DNA from: Promicromonospora sp. Populi | Lineage (GTDB): Bacteria; Actinomycetota; Actinomycetes; Actinomycetales; Cellulomonadaceae | Direction: 5' to 3' | Length of the DNA stretch: 64,000 nt | NCBI RefSeq assembly: GCF_041081105.1 | Contig: NZ_CP163528.1 | Span: 1,302,001-1,366,000, forward strand | Shown: piece by piece, positions 33,705 to 44,771 of the stretch | Layout: each line of letters opens with the position of its first letter | How positions within the stretch are numbered: position 1 is the first letter of the stretch | Translations under genes and position numbers: made by a program | Notes under the pieces: model-generated | The model's database searches: none | What the model saw: only the letters and a program-made list of their open reading frames with translations | What the model was told of the DNA's origin: nothing

Positions 33705-35747
33705 TCACGCACAGGTGAGCTCCGGCGCCGCCCAGGTCGAGTGGTCGTAGCTGATCGACCCGTCGGCGTCGCCGGCCAGCAGCACCAGCTCGGTGACGCC
33801 GGTGGTGTCGACGTCGAGCGTCGCCGCCCCGTCCGCGCCGGTCAGCACGCCGGACTCGGCGAGCACCTCGCCGTCGCCCACCACGGTGAAGGTGACCGAC
33901 CCGAGGTCGCCCACCTCGTCGTCGACACCGACGTCGGTGGTCAGCCGCGTGCAGTGGCCGCCGAGGTAGTAGACGACCTCGGAGTTGGCGTGGGCGCCCA
34001 GGCCCTTGGCGTAGACCACGCCGCCGATGGTGATCGGGTTGCCGTCCGTCGACTCGTCCAGGCCCAGCTCACCCCAGCCGACCTGGGAGCTCACCACGTC
34101 GAGGTCGCTGACCTGCGCGGTGCCCGACGGCGGCACGGCGATCCGCACGCTCCCGTGCCCGTCAGCGGTCACCCGGCCGGCCTTGCTGGTGTACCGCAGC
34201 GAGGCGGCCAGGTCCTGCAGTCCGGCTGCAGCGGCGTCACCCACGCTGACCTGCCACGTCGCGGTGAGCGATCGGCCAGGGCGCAAGGTGCGGGCGTCGG
34301 GCACATCGGCCTCCCGGGCACTCCACCCGGCCGGCACCGCGAGGTCCCAGGACAGCCTGGTCGCGTTGGTCGTGCCGAGGTTGGTCACGGTCACCGACGT
34401 CTCGAACGACGTCCCGGGCTCGAGGTACTCGGACTCGGTCTCCGGGACGACCTCCGCGGAGACCAGCGGGGCGGCCTTCCCCGGCCGTGCCTGCTTCACC
34501 TCGACGTAGACCGAGCCGTGCGCCGGGACCGAGGCCCGGATCTCGCCGCGGGTCTCGGTCACGCCGCCGTCCCACAGGTCACGGACCGAGTAGGCGCGCG
34601 CGTCGTCCAGGCCGAGCACGTCGGCAGTGGTCGAGACCGTGCCCGCATGGTCGGAGCGGTTGAGCAGCACGGCCGCCACGCCGCCGTCGGACAGGGGCTT
34701 GGCCCAGACCTCGACGTCGCCGTCCTGCGCGACCCGGTGCCCCTGGATGCCCGCCCAGTCCTGGTTGACCGCGACCACCTCGGGGTCGGTGAGCATCTCC
34801 AGGGTCTCGGCGTCCATGTCGCGCAGGTCGTTGCCTGCGATGAGCGGGGCGTTCATGACCGACCACAGGGCCATGTGCGAGCGGTACTCGGCGGTGGTCA
34901 TGCCGCCGTTGCCGACCTCGAGCATGTCGGGGTCGTTCCAGGCGTTCGGGCCGGAGTACGCCTCCAGGCCGACCTGCTGGTCGAGGATCGAGGTGACGCT
35001 CCCCCAGTTGTCGGAGATGTCACCGGTGGTGCGCCAGAGGTGTCCCAGCTCCGGGCCGAAGCTCGCCCACGGGTCGCTCTCGCCCCACTCGCAGATCGAG
35101 AACACGATGGGCCGGCCGGTCGCCAGCAGCGCCTCCGCCATCGCGGTGTACCGCTCCAGGGCGGGGCGGCCCTCGTTGTTGCAGTTGTCGTACTTGAGCA
35201 GGTCGACCTCCCACTCGGCGAACTTCGCGGCGTCCGCCTCCTCGTGGTCGAGGCTGGCCGGCAGGCGCTGGCACGTCAGCGTCCCCGCGGACGAGTAGAT
35301 GCCGAGCTTGAGCCCCTTGGCGTGCACGTAGTCGGCGAGGGCCTTGATACCGCTCGGGAACCGCTCGGGGTCGGCCTGGAGGTTGCCATCGGCGTCCCGC
35401 TCGGGCGCCATCCAGCAGTCGTCGATGTTCACGTACTCGTACTCGGCGTCCGCCATGCCGGAAGCCACCATGGCGTCCGCGGTCTCGCGGATCAGCTCCT
35501 CGTCGATGTCGCAGGCGAAGTTGTTCCACGAGTTCCAGCCCATGGGCGGCGTGGGGGTCAGGGGCAGCTTCTCGAGGGCCGCGGCTGCCTGCTCGCCCGA
35601 CGACGACAGTGCCGACGACAGTGCCGGCGACAGAGACGACGGCGGTGGCGCAGCCGTCGCCGGCAACGGAGCGAGCGCCAGCGCGGCTGCACCGGCGATT
35701 GACGTGAGCGCTGACAGGAACTTCGTCAGGGTGCGCGTTCGGGTCAC
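33705..35747 (-). CDS. Secreted GH27 alpha-galactosidase with NPCBM domain
   Basis: 680 residues from the GTG at 35747, chosen because AGGAGG lies seven bases upstream and the product then begins with a signal peptide (basic start, hydrophobic stretch, cleavage around ATAA, residues 30-33). The catalytic GH27 barrel starts at PPMGWNSWNNFACDI (~68). The nucleophile Asp187 is in LLKYDNC and the acid/base Asp in WNDPDMLEVGN (~270-280). A beta-sandwich follows, then a NEW3 domain (~435-520) and a C-terminal NPCBM carbohydrate-binding domain (~535-680). It hydrolyses terminal alpha-galactosides, or beta-L-arabinopyranosides, as GH27 members vary. No sugar transporter or regulator sits beside it. 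Confidence 0.94.
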   Translation of the reverse strand: MTRTRTLTKFLSALTSIAGAAALALAPLPATAAPPPSSLSPALSSALSSSGEQAAAALEKLPLTPTPPMGWNSWNNFACDIDEELIRETADAMVASGMADAEYEYVNIDDCWMAPERDADGNLQADPERFPSGIKALADYVHAKGLKLGIYSSAGTLTCQRLPASLDHEEADAAKFAEWEVDLLKYDNCNNEGRPALERYTAMAEALLATGRPIVFSICEWGESDPWASFGPELGHLWRTTGDISDNWGSVTSILDQQVGLEAYSGPNAWNDPDMLEVGNGGMTTAEYRSHMALWSVMNAPLIAGNDLRDMDAETLEMLTDPEVVAVNQDWAGIQGHRVAQDGDVEVWAKPLSDGGVAAVLLNRSDHAGTVSTTADVLGLDDARAYSVRDLWDGGVTETRGEIRASVPAHGSVYVEVKQARPGKAAPLVSAEVVPETESEYLEPGTSFETSVTVTNLGTTNATRLSWDLAVPAGWSAREADVPDARTLRPGRSLTATWQVSVGDAAAAGLQDLAASLRYTSKAGRVTADGHGSVRIAVPPSGTAQVSDLDVVSSQVGWGELGLDESTDGNPITIGGVVYAKGLGAHANSEVVYYLGGHCTRLTTDVGVDDEVGDLGSVTFTVVGDGEVLAESGVLTGADGAATLDVDTTGVTELVLLAGDADGSISYDHSTWAAPELTCA

Positions 35748-35997
35748 GTGCAGGCCTCCTTGCCTGGTGGATCTATGCCGGTCCGCCCAGTAACCGGGGC
35801 GGACCGTAGGCAATTTCATCCGCCCGGCGGCGCCCTGTCAACGCTGTCAGGCAACCCGGCTCAAACACCTTTTTTGCCGATACTCCACCATCTGAAGATT
35901 TTTGCGTAAACATCACGCCGAAAGGATGGCGTGCCGCGCTTCGTGGTGCACATGATGCCGTTTCAAATACTGCCGATGACGTTCGGGAAGGTGCGAC

Positions 35998-36864
35998 ATG
36001 ACCTCGGTCGACTGGACGTCGGTGGCCTACGAACAGATCAGCCCGCGCATCTGCGTGTCGACGCCGTACTACGCGCTCACCGACCTGGCCAGCTCCGCCC
36101 CCGGGCAGACGAGCGCCGGCGTCCCGGTCCAGTCCCCGACCGGGCGGCAGGCGACCCTGATCAACGTGGCGGAAGCGGGGCGGCACCTCGCCATCCTCGG
36201 GCTGTGTGCGGTCGTCACCACCCGGCCCGACGCCGACCGGCACTACTACCTGGCCCACCGCGGCGTCGGGCGGATGTATCCGCCGGCGGGCAGCCTGACC
36301 GCGCTGCACGGGACCGCTAACGGCCGGATGACCGGCCGCAACCGCGCCGTCGCCGAGACCGAGCTGCGCGATGCCGACGGGAACCTCGTGGCCCGGCTCG
36401 ACCTCGAGTACCTCGTGCTGTCGGTCCCCGTGTTCCAGCGCATGATGGGCCCGGCCGGGGCAGCGGACGCCACCGAGCCGGCCAACCCGTACACGGCGGC
36501 CGCCCCGCTCGTCGACGTCGCCGCCGACGCCCGGACCGCCACCGCCAAGCTCGCCGTCGAGGCCCCGCTGTGCCGAGGGCACTTCGACGGCCATCCGGCG
36601 CTGCCCGTGTCTGTCGCGGGTTATGCGGCGTTCGCACTCTTCGACCACGTCCTGGCGGCCGCCGCCGGACCGGAGGCGAGGTGGCAGCCCGGCGTCTTCC
36701 GCCTGCAGGCTGACCACCTCGCCTCGGCGGGCCAGACGTGCACGGTCGACGTCGAGCCGTCCGCGCCCGCCGAGCCCGAGTCGCACGACCAGGCGTTCAC
36801 CGGGACGCTCCGGTCCGGCGACCGGAACATCTTCTCGATCCAGGTCGACTACTCCCTGGTCTGA
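35998..36864 (+). CDS. Double-hotdog, FabA/FabZ-like protein
   Basis: 288 residues. The C-terminal half carries LCRGHFDGHPALPVSVAGYAAF (the GHFDGHP at 194-200), which matches the HxxxGxP active-site region of FabZ/FabA dehydratases and hotdog thioesterases. The N-terminal half (EAGRHLAILG, YYLAHRGVGRMYPP) looks like a second hotdog unit, so a double-hotdog monomer resembling polyketide-synthase dehydratase domains is likely. No polyketide or fatty-acid gene lies nearby, so substrate and pathway are unknown. It is divergent from the alpha-galactosidase and converges on terC with only 12 bp between stops. Confidence 0.72.
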   Translation: MTSVDWTSVAYEQISPRICVSTPYYALTDLASSAPGQTSAGVPVQSPTGRQATLINVAEAGRHLAILGLCAVVTTRPDADRHYYLAHRGVGRMYPPAGSLTALHGTANGRMTGRNRAVAETELRDADGNLVARLDLEYLVLSVPVFQRMMGPAGAADATEPANPYTAAAPLVDVAADARTATAKLAVEAPLCRGHFDGHPALPVSVAGYAAFALFDHVLAAAAGPEARWQPGVFRLQADHLASAGQTCTVDVEPSAPAEPESHDQAFTGTLRSGDRNIFSIQVDYSLV

Positions 36865-36876
36865 CCCGTCAGGGCC

Positions 36877-37923
36877 TTACTTCGATGCGTCCTCCGCCGA
36901 GGCCGACTCGGTCCGCTCCGCGTCGATCCGTGCTGCCTCGATCTTCTCGTCGTGGGCCGACTTGATCAGGCTTGCGACGGTGCCGACGATCAGCGATACG
37001 ACGATCACCGTGAGCGACAGCCAGATCGGCACCTCCGGCGCCCACTCGAAGCCCTCGCCGCCGTTGATCCAGGAGACCGTGTTGGTGTGCAGCGCCTCGA
37101 GGATCAGCTTGACGCCGATGAAGCCCAGGATGGCCGAGAGCGCGAGGGGCAGGTAGACCAGCCGGTCGAGCAGCCCGCCGAGCAGGAAGTAGAGCTGGCG
37201 CAGACCCATCAGCGCGAACAGGTTGGTGGCGAACACGATGAACGGGTCTCGCGTGATCCCGAAGATCGCGGGGATCGAGTCCACCGCGAAGAGCACGTCG
37301 GTCGAACCGATCGCCAGGAACACGATGATCATCGGCGTGAAGAGCCGGCGACCGTCGATGGTGGTGGTCAGCTTCGCGCCGTCGTACTGGTTGTGCAGCG
37401 GCAGGACCCGCCGCATCGAGCGGATGAGGAAGTTCTCCTTGTAGTCGTCGTGCTCCTCCGGCTTCTCGGGGATCGCCTGCTGGATCGCCGTGTAGATGAG
37501 GAACGCGCCGAAGATGTAGAAGAGCCAGGTGAACTGCTCGATCAGGGCCGCACCCGCGAGGATGAAGGCCGCACGAAGGACCAGCGCCATGATGATGCCG
37601 ACCATCAGCACGAGCTGCTGCTCCACGCGCGGCACCGCGAACCGGGCCATGATGATGACGAACACAAAGAGGTTGTCGACGCTCAGGGAGTACTCCATGA
37701 GCCAGCCGGCGTAGAACTCCGCGGCCGGGGTGACACCGCCGACGCCCCAGATGATCCCCCCGAAGATCAGGGCGAGACCCACGTAGAAGCCCACCCAGAT
37801 GGCGCTCTCCTTCATGGACGGGACGTGCGGCCGGCGGGCGACGATCAGGAGATCGGCCACCAGCAGGACAACCATCGCCGCGAGTGAGATCACTTCGAAG
37901 GTCACGGGAAGTTCGTGGACCAT
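36877..37923 (-). CDS. TerC family membrane protein (probable Mn2+ exporter)
   Basis: 348 residues from the ATG at 37923, preceded by GGAAGG. An upstream ATG at 37989 would run through the leader hairpin and is rejected. It has about nine hydrophobic segments with the conserved acidic membrane motifs MEYSLSVDNLFVFVIIMARF and GSTDVLFAVDSIPAIFGIT, and an Arg/Asp-rich cytoplasmic loop (~170-205). TerC proteins of this type export manganese and help metallate secreted enzymes. The yybP-ykoY-like leader upstream supports a manganese role. The charged C-terminal tail is cytoplasmic. Confidence 0.92.
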   Translation of the reverse strand: MVHELPVTFEVISLAAMVVLLVADLLIVARRPHVPSMKESAIWVGFYVGLALIFGGIIWGVGGVTPAAEFYAGWLMEYSLSVDNLFVFVIIMARFAVPRVEQQLVLMVGIIMALVLRAAFILAGAALIEQFTWLFYIFGAFLIYTAIQQAIPEKPEEHDDYKENFLIRSMRRVLPLHNQYDGAKLTTTIDGRRLFTPMIIVFLAIGSTDVLFAVDSIPAIFGITRDPFIVFATNLFALMGLRQLYFLLGGLLDRLVYLPLALSAILGFIGVKLILEALHTNTVSWINGGEGFEWAPEVPIWLSLTVIVVSLIVGTVASLIKSAHDEKIEAARIDAERTESASAEDASK

Positions 37924-37965
37924 TGTTGCCTTCCGGAACTGGGAGGAACGCGCGCACGCATCGAG

Positions 37966-37995
37966 CCTCCGGTGTGTACAACAGGGCACCGGAGG
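37966..37995 (-). terminator. Switching hairpin in the terC leader
   Basis: Perfect 9-bp inverted repeat (CCTCCGGTG and CACCGGAGG on the minus strand) with a 12-base loop. Its 5' arm includes the CCTCC that would form the 3' strand of riboswitch helix P1, so the two structures exclude each other. There is no T-tract, so termination would have to be of the GC-rich actinobacterial type. Confidence 0.55.
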
Positions 37996-38122
37996 TCTTC
38001 CTCGCTCGCCTGTGCACCAGCCTGGCCGAAACCACGCAATGGCGCACTACGAGCCGGCCAGGCCGAGCTGACGTCATCGGCAGCTGTGATGACGACCAAG
38101 CCGTTTCGAGGTACTCCCCTCC
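37991..38122 (-). ncRNA. yybP-ykoY manganese riboswitch (probable)
   Basis: The terC leader, read on the minus strand, has the family hallmarks in order: P1 strand GGAGG (38122-38118) running into GGAGTA, giving the GGGGAGTA signature at 38119-38112; GGTCGTCATCAC at about 38097-38086; CCGGC in the third-helix loop region; and AAGACCTCC (37999-37991), whose CCTCC closes P1. Span, spacing and a downstream TerC gene all match the class, which senses Mn2+ and turns its gene on. This is by-eye recognition without a covariance model. Confidence 0.72.
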
Positions 38123-38215
38123 TACGGTGCGAAGCATACGGGACTCGGCGATTGTTCCCGAACGTGACCCGCGACACGGCTCAGGCGAGCGTGCCGCGGG
38201 TACGAGCCCGTGGAC

Positions 38216-40324
<2,109 letters not shown>

Positions 40325-40372
40325 GTGACTACCGTACGGCCGACCACTGACACTCCCGCACTGGAGGGTCGG

Positions 40373-41059
40373 TCAGTGCAGCGTCCCCGCGGCCGTCGCC
40401 GGCTCCACCACGTCGCCACGGGCCGCGGCGAGCGCCGTGCGCGCCACGATCTCCAGGGCCTGGGCGATCGCTTCGAGCGGAAGGTGCGCCTCGCCGCCGT
40501 CGGACAGTGCGGAGGACTCCGCTGATCCACCTAACTCCTCGGTGCTGCGCGGTACGTGTACAAAGCCTGAGAGCACGCCGGGCCGCTGGGCAAGCGCGTG
40601 CTGCAGGGCGTAGAAGGTGGCGTTGCACACGTAGGTGCCGGCGCTGTAGGAGACGACGGCGGGGATGCCCGCCGCGCGCACCGCGGCGACGGCAGCCTTG
40701 ACCGGGAGCGTGGCGAACCGGGCGGCGGGGCCGCCTTCGGCCACGGGAGCGTCGACGGGCTGGGCGCCGCCGTTGTCGGGGATCCCCGCGTCCATGAGGT
40801 TGATCGCCACCCGCTCGACGTGCACCCGAGTGACGCCGCCGGCCAGGCCGGCGGCGACCACGACGTCGGGCGAGTGCTCGTCCAGCAGCCGCAGCAGCGG
40901 GCCGTCGGCGGCCCGAACCGGGTCGAACTCCACGGGCAGCACAGCGGTGACCAGCTCGTCGGGCCCGGTCCAGCCGGCGGCGAGGATCCGGACCGCATCG
41001 CCGGAGGCATTGACGGCGTCGCCGCCGAACGGCTCGAACCCCGTGACCAAGACCTTCAT
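40373..41059 (-). CDS. pcp: Pyroglutamyl-peptidase I
   Basis: 228-residue cysteine peptidase of family C15 that removes N-terminal pyroglutamate from peptides in the cytosol. The catalytic triad is visible: Glu82 in VERVAINLMDA, Cys145 in AGTYVCNATFY and His168 in GFVHVP. N-terminal KVLVTGFEPFGG is the family signature. Starts at an ATG with GGGAG upstream, 32 bp after coaE, in a coaE-pcp-uvrB run. Confidence 0.96.
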   Translation of the reverse strand: MKVLVTGFEPFGGDAVNASGDAVRILAAGWTGPDELVTAVLPVEFDPVRAADGPLLRLLDEHSPDVVVAAGLAGGVTRVHVERVAINLMDAGIPDNGGAQPVDAPVAEGGPAARFATLPVKAAVAAVRAAGIPAVVSYSAGTYVCNATFYALQHALAQRPGVLSGFVHVPRSTEELGGSAESSALSDGGEAHLPLEAIAQALEIVARTALAAARGDVVEPATAAGTLH

Positions 41060-41091
41060 CGCGCACGCTCCCTACCCGGCGCCGGGCCGGT

Positions 41092-41721
41092 TCACACGGA
41101 GTCTGCCTCCGCCTCCTGCGCGACCTCTGCGGCAACGCGCTGCCACAGGGTATCCACCTGTGTGCGCAGATTGTCCTCTCCGCCCGATCCGTCGAGGGTG
41201 ACATCTGCGGCAGCGAGCCGCTCGTCGTCGGTGGCCTGCGCGGCGAGGCGGGAGCGTGCGGCGTCCTCGCTCAGCCCGCGCCCCTCCACGAGGCGGCGCA
41301 CGCGCTGCTCCGCAGGCGTGTGCACCACCACCAGGAGATGGAAGTTGCCGGCCAGGCCGGACTCGACCAGCAGCGGGATGTCGTGCACGACGACGGCGGT
41401 CGAGTCTGCAGCTGCCGCCCTGGCCTCGCGCTCGGCCGACAGCCGCCGCACCTCGGGGTGCACTATGCCGTTCAGCCGGGTGCGGGCCGCGTCGTCGGCG
41501 AAGATCAGGGCGCCGAGGCCGGGCCGGTCCAGGCTGCCGTCCGGCGTCAGGACGACGTCGCCGAACGCCTCGACGACCTCCGCCAGGCCCACCGAGCCGG
41601 GCGCAACCGCCTCGCGGGCCAGCAGGTCGTGGTCGATGACGACGGCGCCGAGCTCGGCCAGGCGCGCTGCCGCGACCGACTTTCCGGCCGCGATCCCTCC
41701 GGTGAGTCCGATGCGGAACAT
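41092..41721 (-). CDS. coaE: Dephospho-CoA kinase
   Basis: Final step of coenzyme A synthesis. 209 residues with the P-loop GLTGGIAAGKS near the N-terminus, Asp in VIDHDLLAREAV, and the family segment VVHDIPLLVESGL with its lid region EQRVRRLVEGRGLSEDAARSRLAAQ. The N-terminal half is standard; the long fused C-terminal UPF0157 domain found in some actinobacterial CoaE proteins is absent. Starts at an ATG with AGGA upstream. Confidence 0.96.
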   Translation of the reverse strand: MFRIGLTGGIAAGKSVAAARLAELGAVVIDHDLLAREAVAPGSVGLAEVVEAFGDVVLTPDGSLDRPGLGALIFADDAARTRLNGIVHPEVRRLSAEREARAAAADSTAVVVHDIPLLVESGLAGNFHLLVVVHTPAEQRVRRLVEGRGLSEDAARSRLAAQATDDERLAAADVTLDGSGGEDNLRTQVDTLWQRVAAEVAQEAEADSV

Positions 41722-41798
41722 GTGGTCCTAAGTGGGCGGGAAGGTTTTCAGTCCTGCTGGGCGTCCAGGCTACTCCCGACAGCCCTGGCCGCCCCAGC

Positions 41799-44636
41799 TC
41801 ACAGGCCGGTGACCCCGTAGTCCCGCGCCAGCCGGTCTCGCTCGACGTCGGCCGTGAACGGAGCCGTGCCGTCGAGGATGCCCAGGGCAGCTCGCCAGGC
41901 GCGGCGGGCACCGACCTCGTCACCGAGCCGCGCGTGAAGGTCGCCGATCGTGCGGTACCCCTTCGCGACCCCGTTGCGGTAGCCGAGCCTGCTCCGCATC
42001 CGCGTCGCACGCTCGTAGGCCCGCAGTGCTCCCCTGAGGTCCGCCGCCTGCTGCCGGCAGAATCCGAGGCTGTCCCAGCTCGCCGCAACGGCGCGCTGGT
42101 CGTCGATCTCCTCGGCGAGCCGCAGCGCCTTCTGACACCAGGTCACCGCCGTGTCCAGGTCACCGAGGTGCGCGAGGTCCCAGCCGATGGCGTTCATCGC
42201 ACGTGCCTCACCCATGCGGTCCCCCGTTGTCCGTGCGTGGTCGAACGCCCGGCGGTCATGTTCGAGGGCCTCGTCCCACCGCTCCCCGGACTCGGCCACG
42301 GCCCCGAGCCCGAGGTGCACCTCGGCGCCGCCCGCGAACGGCTTCAGCTCGCGGTTCAGCTCGTCCGCACGCAAGAAGTGGCCGTGCGCTCGCACGTGCT
42401 CACCTCGGCGGTTAGCGGCCTTGCCCAGATGAAACTCGGCGCGCGCGGCCATGTCGCGCATGCCGCCCCGGTGGGCAGCGGCCAGGACGGCGGTCTGGGT
42501 GTGGGTCGCCTCGCCCCACCGCCCGCTCCACTCCTGGAGCTCGGTGGCGAGAGACCCGATCTGGACGCAGTCGACGTCGTGTCGCAGATCTCCCGCCAGC
42601 CGCACGACGGCCACCAGGTTCGCGTGCTCCGCGGCGAACCATCGCTCCGCCTCGGCCTGGGAACCGATCGGCGGAACGCTGACGCCCCGGGTGTCGACCG
42701 GGCTGTCGGCTGCCCCGGCCAGCACCGCGGGTCGCAGCCCCGGCCGGTTCACCGCCTCGCGTACCGCGCGGGCATAGTGGTCGAGGAGGCGCCGGACCGC
42801 CTGGCGATTGTCGAGACGCGCGCTGAGCTCACCGGCGTAGGCGTGCAGCAGGTCGTGCAGCCCGATCCGGCCTTCGGCGGCCGTCACCAGGTACGCCGAC
42901 TCCAGCTCGGAGACCCGCCGGCGCGCCTGGTCGACCGGCAGCCCGGCCAGGCTGGCGGCGGCCTCGATCGACAGGTCCGGCGTCGGGTGCACACCGAGCA
43001 GGCGGAACAGCCGGGCCGCGGGTGCCGACAGGGACTCGTACGACCGGGCGTAGACCGACCGCAGGTCCGCCGCGTCCTCGCCCAGGGTGAACTGGTCCAG
43101 CCTGGGACGGGCCGACCGGAGCTGGTCGAGCACAGAGCCGAGGCCGGCCTCGCGGTGCCGCGCCGCGCGGGCCGCGACGATGACCAGAGCCAGCGGCAGC
43201 CTCCCGCACTGACCGGCGATCTCGTCCAGCAGGGCCTCGTCAGCCGAACGGGTGGCCCCGAGGCGGCGCACCAGCAGCTCGCGCGCGTCGCTAGCGGGCA
43301 GCACGTCGAGCTCCATCCCGGTCGCCGCCTCGCGGGCCACCAGACCGTCCAGGCGGTAGCGGCTGGTCACCATCACCAGCGAACCCGGGGAACCCGGCAG
43401 CAGCGCGCGCACCTGCTCGGCGTTCGCGGCGTCGTCCAGGACGATGAGCAGCCGGCGCCCGTCCGTCAGCGTCCGGTAGCGGGCGGCGCGCTCCTCGAGC
43501 GTGTCGGGGGTCTCCGAAGCCTGTTCCCCGAGCGAGACCAGGAGATGCTGCAGCGCGTCGTCGGCGGACAGCACCGCGCCCGGGCGGCTCCCCCGCAGGT
43601 CGAGCCAGATCTGACCATCGGCGAACCGGTCCGCCGCGCGGCGGGCCCACCACCCCGTGAGCGCCGTCTTGCCGATCCCGGGCTGGCCCGAGATGACGAC
43701 GACCGCGGTATCGGACGGGCCCGCCTCCACACCCCCGGGCGCCAGAGCGTCCAGCCGCTCCTGCTCCCGGCTGCGCCCCACAAGAGAGGCCACGTGCGGA
43801 ACCTGGCGGGGCACGACGGCCTCGGCCTGCGGCCTGATGACACCGAGACTCAGGGCGCCCGTCGCGCTCAGCACGCGGCTCGCCGGATCCTCGCCGGCGA
43901 GGGCTCGCACGTGGAGCTCGCGCAGCCGGGCGTCGGGCTCCACCCCCAGCTCCTCGCCCAGGTTGTTGCGCAGGCGGCCGAAGGCGGTCAGCGCCTCCGA
44001 CCGGCGGCCGGACTCGCTCAGGCCGCGGATGAGCTGGAACCAGATGCCCTCCCGCAGGGGGTGACGCTCGGCCAGGTCCTGGAGCATGGCGACGTCCACG
44101 GGCCTGCCCGCCGCGTTCAGCAGGTCGTGCTGCCGCTCGATCGCGGCCAGGCGCTGCTCGGTCAGGCGGGCGCGCGCACCCTCCAGGCACTCGCGCGGCA
44201 CGTCGGCGAGAGCCTCGCCACGCCATTCGTCGAGGGCGCTGCACAGCGCGACGAGCTCGGCGTCGCTCCCCTCCTCCCGGGCTTTCGCCGCCACGGCCAG
44301 CCAGCTCGTGAACCGGCCCACGTCCGTGCTGTCGTACGGCACGTCGAGCAGGTAGCCGTCCGGGCGGGTCTGGACGAGCCCGCCCAGCGGCCCCAGCGCG
44401 GTGCGCAGCCGGTTGATCACCACGTGTGTCGACTTCCGGGCGTTCGACGGCGCGGTCCGGCCCCAGAGGGCTTCGGCGAGCTCGGCCGCCGGTACGACGG
44501 TCCCGTGCCTGAGGACGAGCAGCGCCAGCGCCGTCCGCGACTTGGGGGAGCCGATCAGGATCTCACCGGTGTCGGCGACGACGACCAGCTCCCCCAGCAC
44601 TCCGAAGCCCATCCGGCCCACTCCCATCCCCGTCAC
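41799..44636 (-). CDS. AfsR/SARP-type regulator with NB-ARC and TPR domains
   Basis: 945-residue transcriptional regulator. In order: OmpR-type winged helix (~10-95, with RTALALLVLRHGTVVPAAELAEALWG), bacterial transcriptional activation domain (~100-245), NB-ARC/AP-ATPase with Walker A GQPGIGKT (317-324), Walker B LLIVLDDA (~396-403) and GRLPLAL, then TPR repeats (~690-930). This is the AfsR/SARP architecture used in Streptomyces to activate antibiotic and other secondary-metabolite genes. The GTG start has GAAGG six bases upstream. Its targets are not evident; the nearest candidates are the RHS/LamG operon upstream on the same strand. The genes are separated by a terminator. Confidence 0.92.
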   Translation of the reverse strand: MTGMGVGRMGFGVLGELVVVADTGEILIGSPKSRTALALLVLRHGTVVPAAELAEALWGRTAPSNARKSTHVVINRLRTALGPLGGLVQTRPDGYLLDVPYDSTDVGRFTSWLAVAAKAREEGSDAELVALCSALDEWRGEALADVPRECLEGARARLTEQRLAAIERQHDLLNAAGRPVDVAMLQDLAERHPLREGIWFQLIRGLSESGRRSEALTAFGRLRNNLGEELGVEPDARLRELHVRALAGEDPASRVLSATGALSLGVIRPQAEAVVPRQVPHVASLVGRSREQERLDALAPGGVEAGPSDTAVVVISGQPGIGKTALTGWWARRAADRFADGQIWLDLRGSRPGAVLSADDALQHLLVSLGEQASETPDTLEERAARYRTLTDGRRLLIVLDDAANAEQVRALLPGSPGSLVMVTSRYRLDGLVAREAATGMELDVLPASDARELLVRRLGATRSADEALLDEIAGQCGRLPLALVIVAARAARHREAGLGSVLDQLRSARPRLDQFTLGEDAADLRSVYARSYESLSAPAARLFRLLGVHPTPDLSIEAAASLAGLPVDQARRRVSELESAYLVTAAEGRIGLHDLLHAYAGELSARLDNRQAVRRLLDHYARAVREAVNRPGLRPAVLAGAADSPVDTRGVSVPPIGSQAEAERWFAAEHANLVAVVRLAGDLRHDVDCVQIGSLATELQEWSGRWGEATHTQTAVLAAAHRGGMRDMAARAEFHLGKAANRRGEHVRAHGHFLRADELNRELKPFAGGAEVHLGLGAVAESGERWDEALEHDRRAFDHARTTGDRMGEARAMNAIGWDLAHLGDLDTAVTWCQKALRLAEEIDDQRAVAASWDSLGFCRQQAADLRGALRAYERATRMRSRLGYRNGVAKGYRTIGDLHARLGDEVGARRAWRAALGILDGTAPFTADVERDRLARDYGVTGL

Positions 44637-44728
44637 AGAAGACCTTCAGGAAGTGTGACCGGAGGCGGGCAAGAAATCACCTAAATAGCGCGGTCCTGAG
44701 CGCCGTCGGCAAAGTTCACCCGCCCCCT

Positions 44729-44763
44729 CCGGCAGGTCCGCTTCGAGCAAGCGGACCTGCCGG
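44729..44763 (-). terminator. Terminator after the RHS gene
   Basis: Perfect 15-bp inverted repeat (44729-44743 with 44749-44763) around a 5-base loop, 8 bp beyond the RHS stop codon. Confidence 0.85.
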
Positions 44764-44771
44764 GCGGAGCG

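Noticed and set aside
44637..44771. A possible immunity gene for the RHS C-terminal domain
   Set aside because: The 135 bp after the RHS stop holds a strong hairpin and no open frame on either strand. The next gene is a SARP regulator.
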